A stretch of DNA of 64,000 nucleotides from Thiodiazotropha sp040507005 (GTDB taxonomy: Bacteria > Pseudomonadota > Gammaproteobacteria > Chromatiales > Chromatiaceae). The position numbers and the translations under genes were made by a program. Positions 1-8,734 of this stretch are shown here, piece after piece; the stretch's first letter is position 1; each line of letters opens with the position of its first letter. Below the pieces are notes generated by a model. The model was not told the DNA's origin, made no database searches, and saw nothing but the letters and a program-made list of their open reading frames with translations. The stretch covers positions 1 through 64,000 of the forward strand of contig JBEVVS010000001.1 in the NCBI GenBank assembly GCA_040507005.1. The letters are read 5' to 3'.

Positions 1-402
1 CTGGCAGCTAACCACACTATCGCCGATTCTGTAGACCAGGAACACTCTCCCACTTACCAGGTCTGGCCCATCGGCTGGGTTCGCAAACCTGGAGACAAAA
101 CGCTCATCGAGGTAGACAAGGAATATATGCCGGCACTACTCGGCCTCGATCAGTTCGACGCCATCTGGGTGCTCTACTGGTTCGATCGCAACGACACACC
201 AGAACAGCGCAGCATCCTGCAGGTCCATCCTCGAGGCAACCCGGACAATCCCATGCGTGGGGTGTTCGCCACCCGGGCGCCGGTGAGGCCAAATCTGATC
301 GCCTTGAGCCGTTGCCGTATCCTTTCCATACAGGGCAATCTGATCGAGATCGATGCCATCGATGCCTTCGCCGATACGCCGGTTCTCGACATCAAGCCCT
401 AG
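1..402 (+). CDS. TsaA/TrmO-like (UPF0066) protein, 5' end cut off
   Basis: The frame is open from base 1 and ends at a TAG at 400-402, so the start lies outside the window; 133 residues are visible. The motifs VHPRG, GVFATRAPVRPN and a C-terminal DAFADTPVLDIKP are characteristic of the TsaA/VirR beta-barrel family. In E. coli the family member TrmO uses SAM to methylate N6-threonylcarbamoyladenosine at tRNA position 37. The canonical motif ends RPNPIGLS and here reads RPNLIALS. The protein is close to the size of the short one-domain family members, so little is probably missing. A tRNA role is inferred from the family only; substrate cannot be judged here. Confidence 0.85.
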   Translation: MAANHTIADSVDQEHSPTYQVWPIGWVRKPGDKTLIEVDKEYMPALLGLDQFDAIWVLYWFDRNDTPEQRSILQVHPRGNPDNPMRGVFATRAPVRPNLIALSRCRILSIQGNLIEIDAIDAFADTPVLDIKP

Positions 403-778
403 CTGTCTGCCAGACAGAACCCATACGAAACTAACACCTTGATGATTGCGGCCGCAGTCTACTGACAAATCTCATTGTAAGGATACTGCACATCTGGTCT
501 ATTGTCCGATGATGCTGTATGGTATTGCCAGCGTTGCCGCTATCTTTTATTCAAGATGGTTAGGGTGGCTTTTTTACTACCCACTCCAATATCAAACCCT
601 GATGTAGTTATCTCGATGGTCACAGAATTTATGTTGTGATTATTGAGGCATTCTATATTGATTGGAACTTGGCGCTGAAAAGAAAGTCATCTCTCTTGTA
701 TTGATTCCTGAGCTGGCTTGATCGAACATCCCCGGTCATCGACAAGGTGCCCAGCAAACCCTGCATGGATGATAACCT
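403..778. other. Intergenic region with no gene seen
   Basis: There are 376 bases between the TrmO-like gene and the RND adaptor gene. I see no convincing ORF on either strand and no strong promoter or terminator. A weak GGGT...ACCC pairing around a T-run near 560-585 could end the upstream transcript, but the stem is only four base pairs. The promoter of the efflux operon presumably lies here. Confidence 0.4.
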
Positions 779-1903
779 ATGATAAAAAAACTGGTTTTCA
801 CATTGATTGGTCTGGCTATCCTGATAGGCGTGCCGACCGTCATCAAGCTGAAACAATTCGAGACCATGGGCTCGGCGCAGATGGAGATGCCTCCAGAGAC
901 AGTCACCTCGGATCAGGTCCGCAGCCAACGCTGGCCCAACACGGTCAGTGCCACTGGCACATTGGTGGCAGTCCAGGGTGTAACGGTAACCGCGGAACTT
1001 GGCGGCAAGGTTGAAGAGATCGCCTTCGAGTCCGGTGACCGTGTTACGAAAGACGATCTATTGGTTCGCATCGATGTCTCCGCAGAGAAGGCGCAGCTCC
1101 GTTCAGCCGAGGCAGCGGCCAAGCTGGCCCGCATCAACCTGGACCGCAACCGGGACCTGCGCGCCAACAAGACTGTCTCCCAAGCCGATCTCGATACTGC
1201 CGAGGCCAACTTCAAACAGGCCACCGCCCAGGTCGACAATGTCAGCGCCACCATTGCCAAGAAGACCCTGCGCGCACCCTTCGCCGGCCAGTTGGGACTG
1301 CGTCAGGTCAATATGGGGCAGATCATCGAGCAGGGCACACCTGTGGTGACCCTGCAGACCATCGATCCTATCTATGTGGATTTCTCCCTGCCTCAGCAGA
1401 AGTTCTCCATCCTTGCCCCTGGCACCGAGGTTCAGGTCTCCACCGATGCGGCCCCCGACACTATTTTTCAGGGCAAGATTATCGCGGTAAATCCTGAGAT
1501 CGATCAGATGACCCGCAGTGTTCGTGTCAGAGCAACCCTATCCAACGAGAACGAACTGTTGCGACCCGGGATGTTCGCCAATGTCAAAGTGATGTTGCCG
1601 GATGAGGATGAGGTACTTGCCATCCCCGCAACCGCTGTACTCTATGCCCCCTATGGGGACACGGTGTTCGTGATCGATGAGACCGAAGATGAAGCCAGCG
1701 GCGAAAAACAGCAAGTGCTGCGTCAGCAGGTGGTCCGTCTGGGTGGCACCCAGGGTGATTTTGTCGCCGTCGTCACCGGCCTCAACAAGGGAGAAAGCGT
1801 AGTCACCAGCGGGGTCTTCAAATTAAGACCGAAGATGGCAGTGGTTGTCGACAACAACCTGGCACCAGAGGCCAGTTTGGAACCCAACCCAGAAAATGAG
1901 TAA
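779..1903 (+). CDS. RND efflux periplasmic adaptor subunit (membrane fusion protein)
   Basis: This 374-residue protein has an uncleaved N-terminal membrane anchor (about residues 4-22), a split biotinyl-lipoyl-like domain (about 60-99, with GGKVEEIAFESGDRV, and again near 165 with LRAPFAGQLGLRQVNMGQ), an alpha-helical hairpin rich in Ala and Gln between them (about 100-155), and a beta-barrel domain (about 185-270). This is the standard order of HlyD/AcrA-type adaptors that bridge an inner membrane RND pump to an outer membrane channel. It sits 27 bp upstream of the pump gene and is surely co-transcribed. No outer membrane channel gene is present, so a TolC-type partner would come from elsewhere. 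The start has only a weak ribosome site (GGAT). Confidence 0.93.
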   Translation: MIKKLVFTLIGLAILIGVPTVIKLKQFETMGSAQMEMPPETVTSDQVRSQRWPNTVSATGTLVAVQGVTVTAELGGKVEEIAFESGDRVTKDDLLVRIDVSAEKAQLRSAEAAAKLARINLDRNRDLRANKTVSQADLDTAEANFKQATAQVDNVSATIAKKTLRAPFAGQLGLRQVNMGQIIEQGTPVVTLQTIDPIYVDFSLPQQKFSILAPGTEVQVSTDAAPDTIFQGKIIAVNPEIDQMTRSVRVRATLSNENELLRPGMFANVKVMLPDEDEVLAIPATAVLYAPYGDTVFVIDETEDEASGEKQQVLRQQVVRLGGTQGDFVAVVTGLNKGESVVTSGVFKLRPKMAVVVDNNLAPEASLEPNPENE

Positions 1904-1930
1904 TCGGACCCCCTATCGAAGGATATTGAC

Positions 1931-4900
1931 ATGGGCAGAATGAAGGCCTTTACCGACCTGTTCATCCAACGCCCGGTGGTGGCGATCGTGATCAATCTGT
2001 TGATCGTCATCGCCGGCATCCAGGCCTGGAACAGTCTCAATATCCGTCAATACCCCCGCAGTGACAACGCCACCATCAATATCTCCACGGTCTATGTGGG
2101 GGCCAGCGCTGAACTGGTGCGCGGTTTTATCACCACCCCCTTGGAACAGGCCATCGCCTCTGCCGACGGTATCGATTATATCGAGTCGAAGAGCCTGCAG
2201 GGCTTCTCCATGATCAACGCCCGCCTCAAGCTCAACTACGAGCCCACCAAGGCGCTGGCAGAGATCACCGCCAAAGTGAACCAGGTGCGCAACGAGTTGC
2301 CCGCTGAGGCCCAGGTACCCGCCATCTCGATCCAGTCCGCCGACTCGGAGTTCGCCGCCGCCTATATCAGTTTCGCCTCCGATATCCTCTCCCAGGCGGA
2401 GATCACCGACTATCTGATCCGGGTGATACAACCGCGACTGGCCGCCGTTGCAGGGGTACAGCGGGCAGAGATATTCGGCGCCCGCACCTTTGCCATGCGC
2501 ATCTGGCTGAAGCCGGACAAGATGGCCGCCTATCATGTCAGCCCGGCCCAGGTACGCCAGGCCCTGGCGGCAAATAATTTTCTCGCCGCTGTGGGTACCA
2601 CCAAAGGTTCCCTGGTGCAGGTGACCCTGACCGCCAATACCGATCTGCATACAGTGGAGGAGTTCGAACGCCTGGTGATTCGGCAGCAGGATGACGCCAT
2701 CGTGCGTCTCAGGGATATCGCCGATGTCACCCTCGGTGCCGAGGACTACGACACCACAGTCAGCTACCTGGGCCAGACCGCCGTCTTCATGGGTATCTTT
2801 CCCCTGCCCAACGCCAATACCATCGATGTCATCAAGCGGGTACGGGTCGAAATAGACGCCATCGCCAGGGACCTGCCCTCCGGGCTCGAGGTGGAGCTGG
2901 GCTACGACGCCTCGGAGTACATCGCCAACGCCATCACCGAGGTCACCAAGACCCTGGGTGATACCCTGATGATCGTGATCCTGGTCATCTTCCTGTTTCT
3001 GGGATCGATGCGGACCGCCCTGGTGCCGATGTTCGCGATCCCCGTTTCGCTGATCGGCAGTATCTTCCTGATGCAGATCTTCGGCTTCTCCCTCAACCTG
3101 CTCACCCTGCTCGCCATCGTGCTCTCCGTCGGCCTGGTGGTGGACGACGCCATCGTCATGGTGGAGAACATCGAACGCCATCTGCGGGAGGGCCGCAGCA
3201 AGCGGGAGGCGGCCCTGCTCGGGGCGCGGGAACTGGTGGGACCCATCATCGCCATGACCATCACCCTGGCGGCGGTCTACATACCCATCGCCCTCCAGGG
3301 GGGGTTGACCGGCGCCCTGTTCCGCGAGTTCGCCCTCACCCTGGCCGGCACCGTCACCATCTCGGGTATCGTCGCCTTGACCCTGTCACCGATGATGTGC
3401 TCGCAAATGCTGAAGGATGCAGCGGACGAGGAGAAGGGCTTCACCGGCTGGGTCAACCACCACTTCGATCGCCTGCGATTGAGCTATGGCCGCCTGATCG
3501 ACGCCACCCTGAATGCAAGACCCTTCGTCTATGTGATATGGCTCGCCGTCGCCGCGGCGGCCTTCCCCCTGTATAACATGTCACCCAAGGAACTGGCGCC
3601 AGGGGAGGACCAGAGCGTCATCTTCGGTATCATCAATGCACCGGCCAACGCCACCGCCAATCAGAAGGAGTTCTATGGCAAGGCGGTGGAGGATGCATTC
3701 CTCAGTGTCGAAGAGGTGGATCTCACCTTTCAGATCCTGCTCGCACCTTCGGTGGGCGCCCTCTACGATACCGACGGCTTCTCCGGTATGGTGGTCAAAC
3801 CCTGGCGCGAGCCACGGGAGCGCACCGTGTTCGAGATCGTGCCCGAGATCCAGGGCAAGCTCTCCCAGATCCCGGGTTTTCAGATCTTCGCCACCACCCC
3901 ACCGGCCCTGCCCGGGGGCAGCAACTTCCCGGTGGAGTTCATCATCGCCTCCACCGGGGACGCCAAGCGCCTGCTCGACTTCGCCCAGCAGATACAGACC
4001 AAGGCCACAGAGAGCGGCATGTTCAACTTCCCCCCCCTGATCGATCTTAAGTTCGACCAGCCCCAGGCCCAGGTAGTATTGGATCGGGACAAGATCGGCG
4101 CCCTCGGACTCGATCTCAACCAGATCGGTAACGATATGGCCGCGGCCCTGGGTGGAGACTATGTCAACCGCTTTAATATTGCAGGACGCAGTTACAAGGT
4201 GATTCCGCAGATCGAGCGCGCCCAGCGACTCAATCCGGAGCAGCTCACCGAGATCTATATCAACGGCCCCCAGGGTGAACTGATTCCCTTGAGCAGCGTG
4301 GCAAAGATTGAGAACAACACCGTACCCCGCTCCCTCAACCGCTTCCAGCAACTCAACTCGGTGAAACTCTCAGGCATGTCCAACCGCACCCTGGACGAGG
4401 CCCTCACCGTACTGGAGCAGGCGGCACAGGAGATCCTCCCCCCCGGCTACACCATCGACTACACCGGCGAGTCGCGCCAGCTGCGCCACGAGGGTAACAA
4501 GTTCCTGCCAGCTTTCACCCTGGCCATCGTGATGATCTTCATGGCCCTGGCGGTGCAGTTCAACTCATTCCGCGACCCGCTGATCATCCTCCTGGGTTCT
4601 GTACCCCTGGCCATGTTCGGCGCCCTGATCTTCACCTTCCTGAAGATGCCCAATCCCAACATGCCCTTCTGGACCAGCGGCTGGACCACCACCCTCAATA
4701 TCTATGCCCAGGTGGGCCTGGTCACCCTGGTAGGGCTGATCGCCAAGAACGGCATCCTCATCGTCGAGTTCGCCAACAAGCTGCAGGAGCAGGGACTGTC
4801 GAAGATCGACGCGGCCAGGGAGGCGGCCATGACCCGGCTGCGTCCGGTGCTGATGACCACGGCTGCCACCGTGGCCGGTCACTTCCCCCTCATCCTGGTC

Positions 4901-5095
4901 ACCGGCGCCGGCGCGGCGGCACGTAACTCCATCGGCCTGGTCCTGGTCGGCGGCATGGCCATCGGCACCCTGTTCACCCTCTTCGTGCTGCCGTCGATCT
5001 ATGTGCTGCTGGCGAAAGAGCACTGCGCAGAAGCCGCAGCAGAAGATGCTCAAGGGGCAGTTGCCGATAGGGAAGCGGCCTTGGGTACCGATTGA
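1931..5095 (+). CDS. RND multidrug efflux permease (HAE-1 family)
   Basis: This 1054-residue protein has the full length of AcrB/MdtB-type pumps. It starts with an amphipathic segment and TM1 (FIQRPVVAIVINLLIVIAG). TM4 carries the proton-relay pair in GLVVDDAIVMVENIERH (D405, D406), and a second cluster of membrane helices lies near 865-1030 with GLIAKNGILIVEFANKL. Two large periplasmic loops separate the membrane blocks. Such pumps export drugs, detergents, metabolites or quorum signals using the proton gradient. The ATG at 1931 follows AAGGA with seven bases spacing. A second ATG lies three codons further in. Substrate range cannot be read from sequence. Confidence 0.95.
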   Translation: MGRMKAFTDLFIQRPVVAIVINLLIVIAGIQAWNSLNIRQYPRSDNATINISTVYVGASAELVRGFITTPLEQAIASADGIDYIESKSLQGFSMINARLKLNYEPTKALAEITAKVNQVRNELPAEAQVPAISIQSADSEFAAAYISFASDILSQAEITDYLIRVIQPRLAAVAGVQRAEIFGARTFAMRIWLKPDKMAAYHVSPAQVRQALAANNFLAAVGTTKGSLVQVTLTANTDLHTVEEFERLVIRQQDDAIVRLRDIADVTLGAEDYDTTVSYLGQTAVFMGIFPLPNANTIDVIKRVRVEIDAIARDLPSGLEVELGYDASEYIANAITEVTKTLGDTLMIVILVIFLFLGSMRTALVPMFAIPVSLIGSIFLMQIFGFSLNLLTLLAIVLSVGLVVDDAIVMVENIERHLREGRSKREAALLGARELVGPIIAMTITLAAVYIPIALQGGLTGALFREFALTLAGTVTISGIVALTLSPMMCSQMLKDAADEEKGFTGWVNHHFDRLRLSYGRLIDATLNARPFVYVIWLAVAAAAFPLYNMSPKELAPGEDQSVIFGIINAPANATANQKEFYGKAVEDAFLSVEEVDLTFQILLAPSVGALYDTDGFSGMVVKPWREPRERTVFEIVPEIQGKLSQIPGFQIFATTPPALPGGSNFPVEFIIASTGDAKRLLDFAQQIQTKATESGMFNFPPLIDLKFDQPQAQVVLDRDKIGALGLDLNQIGNDMAAALGGDYVNRFNIAGRSYKVIPQIERAQRLNPEQLTEIYINGPQGELIPLSSVAKIENNTVPRSLNRFQQLNSVKLSGMSNRTLDEALTVLEQAAQEILPPGYTIDYTGESRQLRHEGNKFLPAFTLAIVMIFMALAVQFNSFRDPLIILLGSVPLAMFGALIFTFLKMPNPNMPFWTSGWTTTLNIYAQVGLVTLVGLIAKNGILIVEFANKLQEQGLSKIDAAREAAMTRLRPVLMTTAATVAGHFPLILVTGAGAAARNSIGLVLVGGMAIGTLFTLFVLPSIYVLLAKEHCAEAAAEDAQGAVADREAALGTD

Positions 5096-5137
5096 TCACA
5101 CACCCAACAGGTGCGGCGAGCCTTTCCCCTTCTCCTC

Positions 5138-5186
5138 AAGGCATCCGCTTAAGGGTCGCTAGCCGGCTGATGCCTTGCAGGCGACC
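5138..5186. other. Possible H-type pseudoknot downstream of the RND operon
   Basis: Two interleaved inverted repeats occur in the 100-bp gap between two converging genes. AAGGCATC (5138-5145) pairs with GATGCCTT (5169-5176), and GGTCGC (5154-5159), which lies in the loop of the first stem, pairs with GCGACC (5181-5186). An 8-bp palindrome (AGCCGGCT, 5161-5168) lies between. No T-run follows on either strand, so a simple intrinsic terminator is not supported. It could be a bidirectional transcript end, or chance pairing in GC-rich DNA. Confidence 0.3.
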
Positions 5187-5198
5187 GGGGGACCCATG

Positions 5199-5408
5199 CT
5201 AATTGCAGCAGCTTGGTCGCTGAGTGCAAGTACCGCTTCCCGCTCTCCACCCATCTTTACAGGAAAATAGCATGCAACTGCATACATCCTGGTTTCTAGT
5301 GGCATCATGTTTATGGCAGCATACTCTTGGCCAGAAAAAAAATGTTCCGCCACCCACCACGGCTGCGGCTACGACACCAATGATCACTTTCTTCGTTGTA
5401 TCAGGCAT
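5199..5408 (-). CDS. Small membrane-anchored cysteine-rich protein (69 aa), unknown function
   Basis: The ATG at 5408 is preceded by a strong ribosome site, GGGGAG with five to six bases spacing, which makes this short frame credible. The protein has a Lys-containing N-terminus (MPDTTKK), one hydrophobic helix (about residues 8-27, VIIGVVAAAVVGGGTFFFWP), then about 40 residues with eight cysteines as CC-x12-C-x-C-x4-C-x10-C-x5-CC. The tail begins CCHKH, a possible metal ligand set, and ends in SCCN. The cysteine domain should face the periplasm. It lies 107 bp downstream of the split FecR-TPR-barrel gene on the same strand. A 6-bp inverted repeat (TTTGTA/TACAAA, 5443-5457) lies in the leader. 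I recognise no family; a bacteriocin-like, metal-binding or redox role are all possible. Confidence 0.6.
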   Translation of the reverse strand: MPDTTKKVIIGVVAAAVVGGGTFFFWPRVCCHKHDATRNQDVCSCMLFSCKDGWRAGSGTCTQRPSCCN

Positions 5409-5515
5409 GGACTCTCCCCTGTCTATGAGTGTTGAAAACGGCTTTGTAAACTACAAATCATCACATCTTGATTGATTTCCCTTTTTCATGCCGGTAACGG
5501 CGCTATAAATGCCGA

Positions 5516-6577
5516 TTAGAAATCCAGCGTAAATCGAGCGAATAGTTGTCGTTCAGGTTGAAACTGGGGGAGCTGAATATCCGGCGAGTGGAAACTCAGG
5601 TCGTAGTAGAGAAACTCCTCATCGAGGATGTTTTTGGCGACGATTTCAAACTTGCCGTAGCCCTTGGGAAATCGATATCCCACTAGGGTATCCAGATTCC
5701 AGAAATGCTCCCCCTCGATCGTTTCGGATCCATCGAACTCCTGATCCACATAGGTTCCCACTGCAGACAAATAGGCACCGATCGGCCAATGGTAACTAAA
5801 GCCGATCGGCAGCTGTCGAGTGACCAGGGATTGCAGTTGTGCACTAGAGCTTTCACGCTCCTCCTTTTCATAGGAGAGATGAAGGCCCAGTCTCCGTGTG
5901 GCTGTCCAGTAAAGATATGCCCTGGTCTGTTGCTCATCCCTACTGTCATAGGATGCGCCGAAATTCCTCGGTACCTGGAGATCCCTGCGGCTGAACTCGG
6001 CGCCGATGTGCAGGCGATTGCCCGGCTTAATATCGAATCCGAGGCCGAACTGTTTGATCTCCGACCCCTCTATGTCGTCGATGAGTTGATTGAATCCGGC
6101 CACCTGGGTCGGTTCGATGGTCCGTTCCATCTCTCTCGGGCGGGCGACTCTTTCCAGATAGGCGGCGCGCAGACTGAGGTGAGCCCGGGGCTGCCAATTG
6201 AAACCAATCTTCGGGGCCCACAGGTCGGTATCGATGAGGTTGTTCTCGAACGCCTCATAGGCGGCGCCGAGAGTCAGATCCAACTCTCCCCCCAGGGGGA
6301 ATTGAGAATAGAGATAGAGGTTGGAAAAGCGGGGATCCACCTCCAGGTATTGGGATGGCTCGGTGAAAGTTTCCTCATAGTTGGGGGGTTCGGGCATGAC
6401 TATCGTCAGCATCTGCCTGCTATCAGTACGCTGTCGGTTGTCTTCATCATACTTACCCCCACCGATGACGATGTTGTGATCACCCAACGGCTGGAGGAGT
6501 TGCAGCTCCAGAGTGCGCGCGATGCTGTGCCATGTTCTTGCATTGAGAGAATCGATAATCGAGGGAAGACCGTCCAA
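5516..6577 (-). CDS. TonB-dependent-receptor-like beta-barrel, C-terminal part of a gene split by an in-frame TAG
   Basis: This frame encodes 353 residues of alternating amphipathic strands (for example LYLYSQFPLGGELDLTLGAAYEAF and YGKFEIVAKNILDEEFLYYDL) and ends in the aromatic residue F (ARFTLDF), as outer membrane barrels do. The motif VAKNILDEEF is typical of the last strands of TonB-dependent receptors. The only start codon is a TTG at 6577 without a ribosome site. The frame is the same as that of the upstream FecR-TPR gene, with only a TAG at 6617-6619 and 13 further sense codons between. It is therefore almost certainly the C-terminal domain of that protein, made only if the stop is read through or is an error. 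Confidence 0.75.
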   Translation of the reverse strand: MDGLPSIIDSLNARTWHSIARTLELQLLQPLGDHNIVIGGGKYDEDNRQRTDSRQMLTIVMPEPPNYEETFTEPSQYLEVDPRFSNLYLYSQFPLGGELDLTLGAAYEAFENNLIDTDLWAPKIGFNWQPRAHLSLRAAYLERVARPREMERTIEPTQVAGFNQLIDDIEGSEIKQFGLGFDIKPGNRLHIGAEFSRRDLQVPRNFGASYDSRDEQQTRAYLYWTATRRLGLHLSYEKEERESSSAQLQSLVTRQLPIGFSYHWPIGAYLSAVGTYVDQEFDGSETIEGEHFWNLDTLVGYRFPKGYGKFEIVAKNILDEEFLYYDLSFHSPDIQLPQFQPERQLFARFTLDF

Positions 6578-6616
6578 GTCGGGGTTGGCGGGATCGAAGA
6601 TGGTATTGCTTTCCGT

Positions 6617-8734
6617 CTAACTATCCCGCAAGTCCTGGTAGATGGCCGACAGGATCAAATGGCTGCCGGGGGAAAACTGATGATGCAGACCGATGCGGCC
6701 AAGGCGGCGCTCTAAATCGTTTCTCTCTACCTCAAAGATATCAGTGGGATCGAATCTGAATGCCAGGTCGCCTCTCTCGGCCTCTTGATAGATATATTCA
6801 AATTGAATGCTGCTTGAGGGAGAGAGGGATAGTTGCAGAAAGCCGTCATAGATATCCTGCTTGAGATCGTTGTTCTCCCGCCAGCCATCGTTCTCGTAGT
6901 GGAATTGACCCAGACTGAAGGCGATCCGCTCTTGCAGTCCGGAAAGGATCAGGTCGTCACCGGCAGTGTCATTGCTGCCGCCAACTGCATTGAGCTGGAT
7001 AGCCAGGCCGTTGCGGGTGAAGAGCGGCGTATATTCGGAAAAGCCTGTGGACGGCCCCGCCCCGCTGAGTATGCCCAGACTGCTGGTGGAGAGTTGTGGC
7101 TGTATCGGTGTTCTGTTCAATGGCTGAAACAGTTGGGATTGCAGCAGTTCACTCAAGCGCGCCTTTTCGTAGAGGGGCTTTTCGCTATAGCTGTCGGCGA
7201 GCAGGCGGTGGGCGGAATGGGAGTGGGCGCTGGTCTGCAGGGAGCGGTAGGCCTCTTTCCTGGCCAGTTCTTCGAATCCCAGGTCCTGGTAGATCCTTGC
7301 CTGGCTGGCATTGCGCGCCGCTTCATCCTGATCCAGGAGCAAGCGGGAACGATAGACCGCACGGTTATCGTTGAGGTCGATGGAGGTTTGGATATCGTTC
7401 AAGGCCTCCACCGGGCGATTCTGCGACTGCTTGCGTATGGCGTCATAGAACCAGGCCGTGGGATCGAGCCTGTCCAACTCCTTGGCCAGGTCGAATTGGG
7501 CCGCGGCAGTTTCGTTGCGTTTCTCCTCGTAATAGGCCTTGCCCAGATAGCTGCGCAGCAGGGCGCTGTTGGGATCGAGCAGAACAGCAGTCTCGATCTC
7601 TCTGCGCCCCGCTGCCAATTCACCCTGGCGTGTCAGGGCCAATCCGAGCCCCAAGCGCGGCAGGGGGGCGGATGAGTCGAGCTCGATCGCTTTTTCGAAC
7701 GCGCCCTTGGCATCGTCAAGATTGACCTCCCTCAGAGATGAAAAACCCAAGACCGAATGGGCCAAAGCGCTTTGCGAGTCGAGTGAGATCGCTTTTTCCG
7801 CGCTCTTGCGGGCCGCTTGGCTCTCTGCGTTCATCAACCAGACCTCTGCCAGCCGAGCCTGTGTCAAGCCGCTGTCCGGGGCCAACTCGGCGGCTTTGCG
7901 GCTGTTTGCCAATGCAGCTGAAATATCGTAGCGGGCCTGATCCACATAGGACCGGGCCATATAGGCAGCGGCAGATCGATGATTGGCGGCAATCCCTTGT
8001 CTTGCCAGGTCAGCCGCTTCATCCAGGCGGTTTTGCGCGATGGCTGTAACCGTCTGTTTGGCTAACTCGTACGCCCTATCAGGTTGTTCAGGCAGTGGTG
8101 GATAGTAGAGTGTCCAGACCACTGCGTCACGGGGATTGGCCAGCACGGTGCGAACCGGCGCCTGATCCTTTTCCGCACGGCCGGATTGATTGGCGCCAAG
8201 CTCGATTGAACCGGCGGAGTTTGCGGCCACAACCACACCTTCGAAGACGACGATATGGGTTGCCATGTCATCAACACTCAGGCCGAATTCGGTCCCCTCG
8301 ACCAGCGCATTGGCGTAGGGTGTCCAGACCTCGAACGATCCGGTGATCCTGCTGATGATGTGTACCACCCCCTTGAGGAGCTCAAGCAGAGAGACACCAT
8401 CCTGATTTTGCGCGTTGAGGGTGATTACGCTGAGTTCATTCAAACGCAGCAGTGTTTCATCATGAAGTATCAGGCCGGTACTGCTGTTGGCGCCCACCCG
8501 CAAGCGGCTGCCGGCACACAGCCAATCATTCAGGGTGACTGTCGCCCAAGCCGCGTCATCATGGGGACGAACCTCCACCTCCCCCTGAAGGGAGACCACC
8601 CGGGCGACGCGAGTCTTGCACTCGCTTGCCGAGAGTAGCTGAGTCGCTCCGCTAACTACATAGAAAATAACAAAAAAGACGATAAGCTTACCGCACCGGG
8701 GCAGCGTGGATGGGTTGCTGTTCTTCCTGATCAT
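6617..8734 (-). CDS. FecR-domain and TPR protein leading into an outer membrane barrel, ended early by TAG
   Basis: The 705-residue product has an N-terminal hydrophobic signal (about 16-36), a FecR-type domain (about 45-185, with VSLQGEVEVRP and LVEGTEFGLSVDDMATHIVVFEGVV), about seven tetratricopeptide repeats (about 220-500, for example SALAHSVLGFSSLREVNLDDAKGAFEKAIELDS), and the first strands of a barrel (about 530-705). It stops at a TAG (6617-6619) in the middle of barrel strands, and the barrel continues in the same frame to 5516. The intact protein would be about 1070 residues. Periplasmic FecR domains usually relay signals or bind envelope components, and TPRs bind proteins; fused to a barrel this would be an outer membrane assembly or signalling protein. 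Actual function is unknown. Confidence 0.8.
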   Translation of the reverse strand: MIRKNSNPSTLPRCGKLIVFFVIFYVVSGATQLLSASECKTRVARVVSLQGEVEVRPHDDAAWATVTLNDWLCAGSRLRVGANSSTGLILHDETLLRLNELSVITLNAQNQDGVSLLELLKGVVHIISRITGSFEVWTPYANALVEGTEFGLSVDDMATHIVVFEGVVVAANSAGSIELGANQSGRAEKDQAPVRTVLANPRDAVVWTLYYPPLPEQPDRAYELAKQTVTAIAQNRLDEAADLARQGIAANHRSAAAYMARSYVDQARYDISAALANSRKAAELAPDSGLTQARLAEVWLMNAESQAARKSAEKAISLDSQSALAHSVLGFSSLREVNLDDAKGAFEKAIELDSSAPLPRLGLGLALTRQGELAAGRREIETAVLLDPNSALLRSYLGKAYYEEKRNETAAAQFDLAKELDRLDPTAWFYDAIRKQSQNRPVEALNDIQTSIDLNDNRAVYRSRLLLDQDEAARNASQARIYQDLGFEELARKEAYRSLQTSAHSHSAHRLLADSYSEKPLYEKARLSELLQSQLFQPLNRTPIQPQLSTSSLGILSGAGPSTGFSEYTPLFTRNGLAIQLNAVGGSNDTAGDDLILSGLQERIAFSLGQFHYENDGWRENNDLKQDIYDGFLQLSLSPSSSIQFEYIYQEAERGDLAFRFDPTDIFEVERNDLERRLGRIGLHHQFSPGSHLILSAIYQDLRDS

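Noticed and set aside
1913..3181. Long minus-strand frame (422 codons) opposite the RND pump
   Set aside because: The translation is dominated by His, Gly, Asp and Gln, as expected for the antisense of a GC-rich membrane protein gene; it has no family motifs and the plus strand is an obvious RND permease.
3581..4351. Minus-strand frame of 256 codons inside the RND pump
   Set aside because: Antisense shadow of the same gene, with no independent start signals.
5224..5475. Plus-strand 83-codon frame opposite the Cys-rich gene
   Set aside because: No ribosome site at its start and no protein-like pattern; the minus-strand frame has a strong ribosome site.
6617..6619. Pyrrolysine insertion at the TAG
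   Set aside because: No sign of pyl genes and no reason in this lineage; a point mutation or sequencing error is far simpler.
5705..6715. Plus-strand frame of 336 codons opposite the barrel part of the split gene
   Set aside because: It crosses the in-frame TAG region and might seem to replace the split gene, but its translation lacks any fold signature while the minus strand shows barrel strands and an aromatic end.
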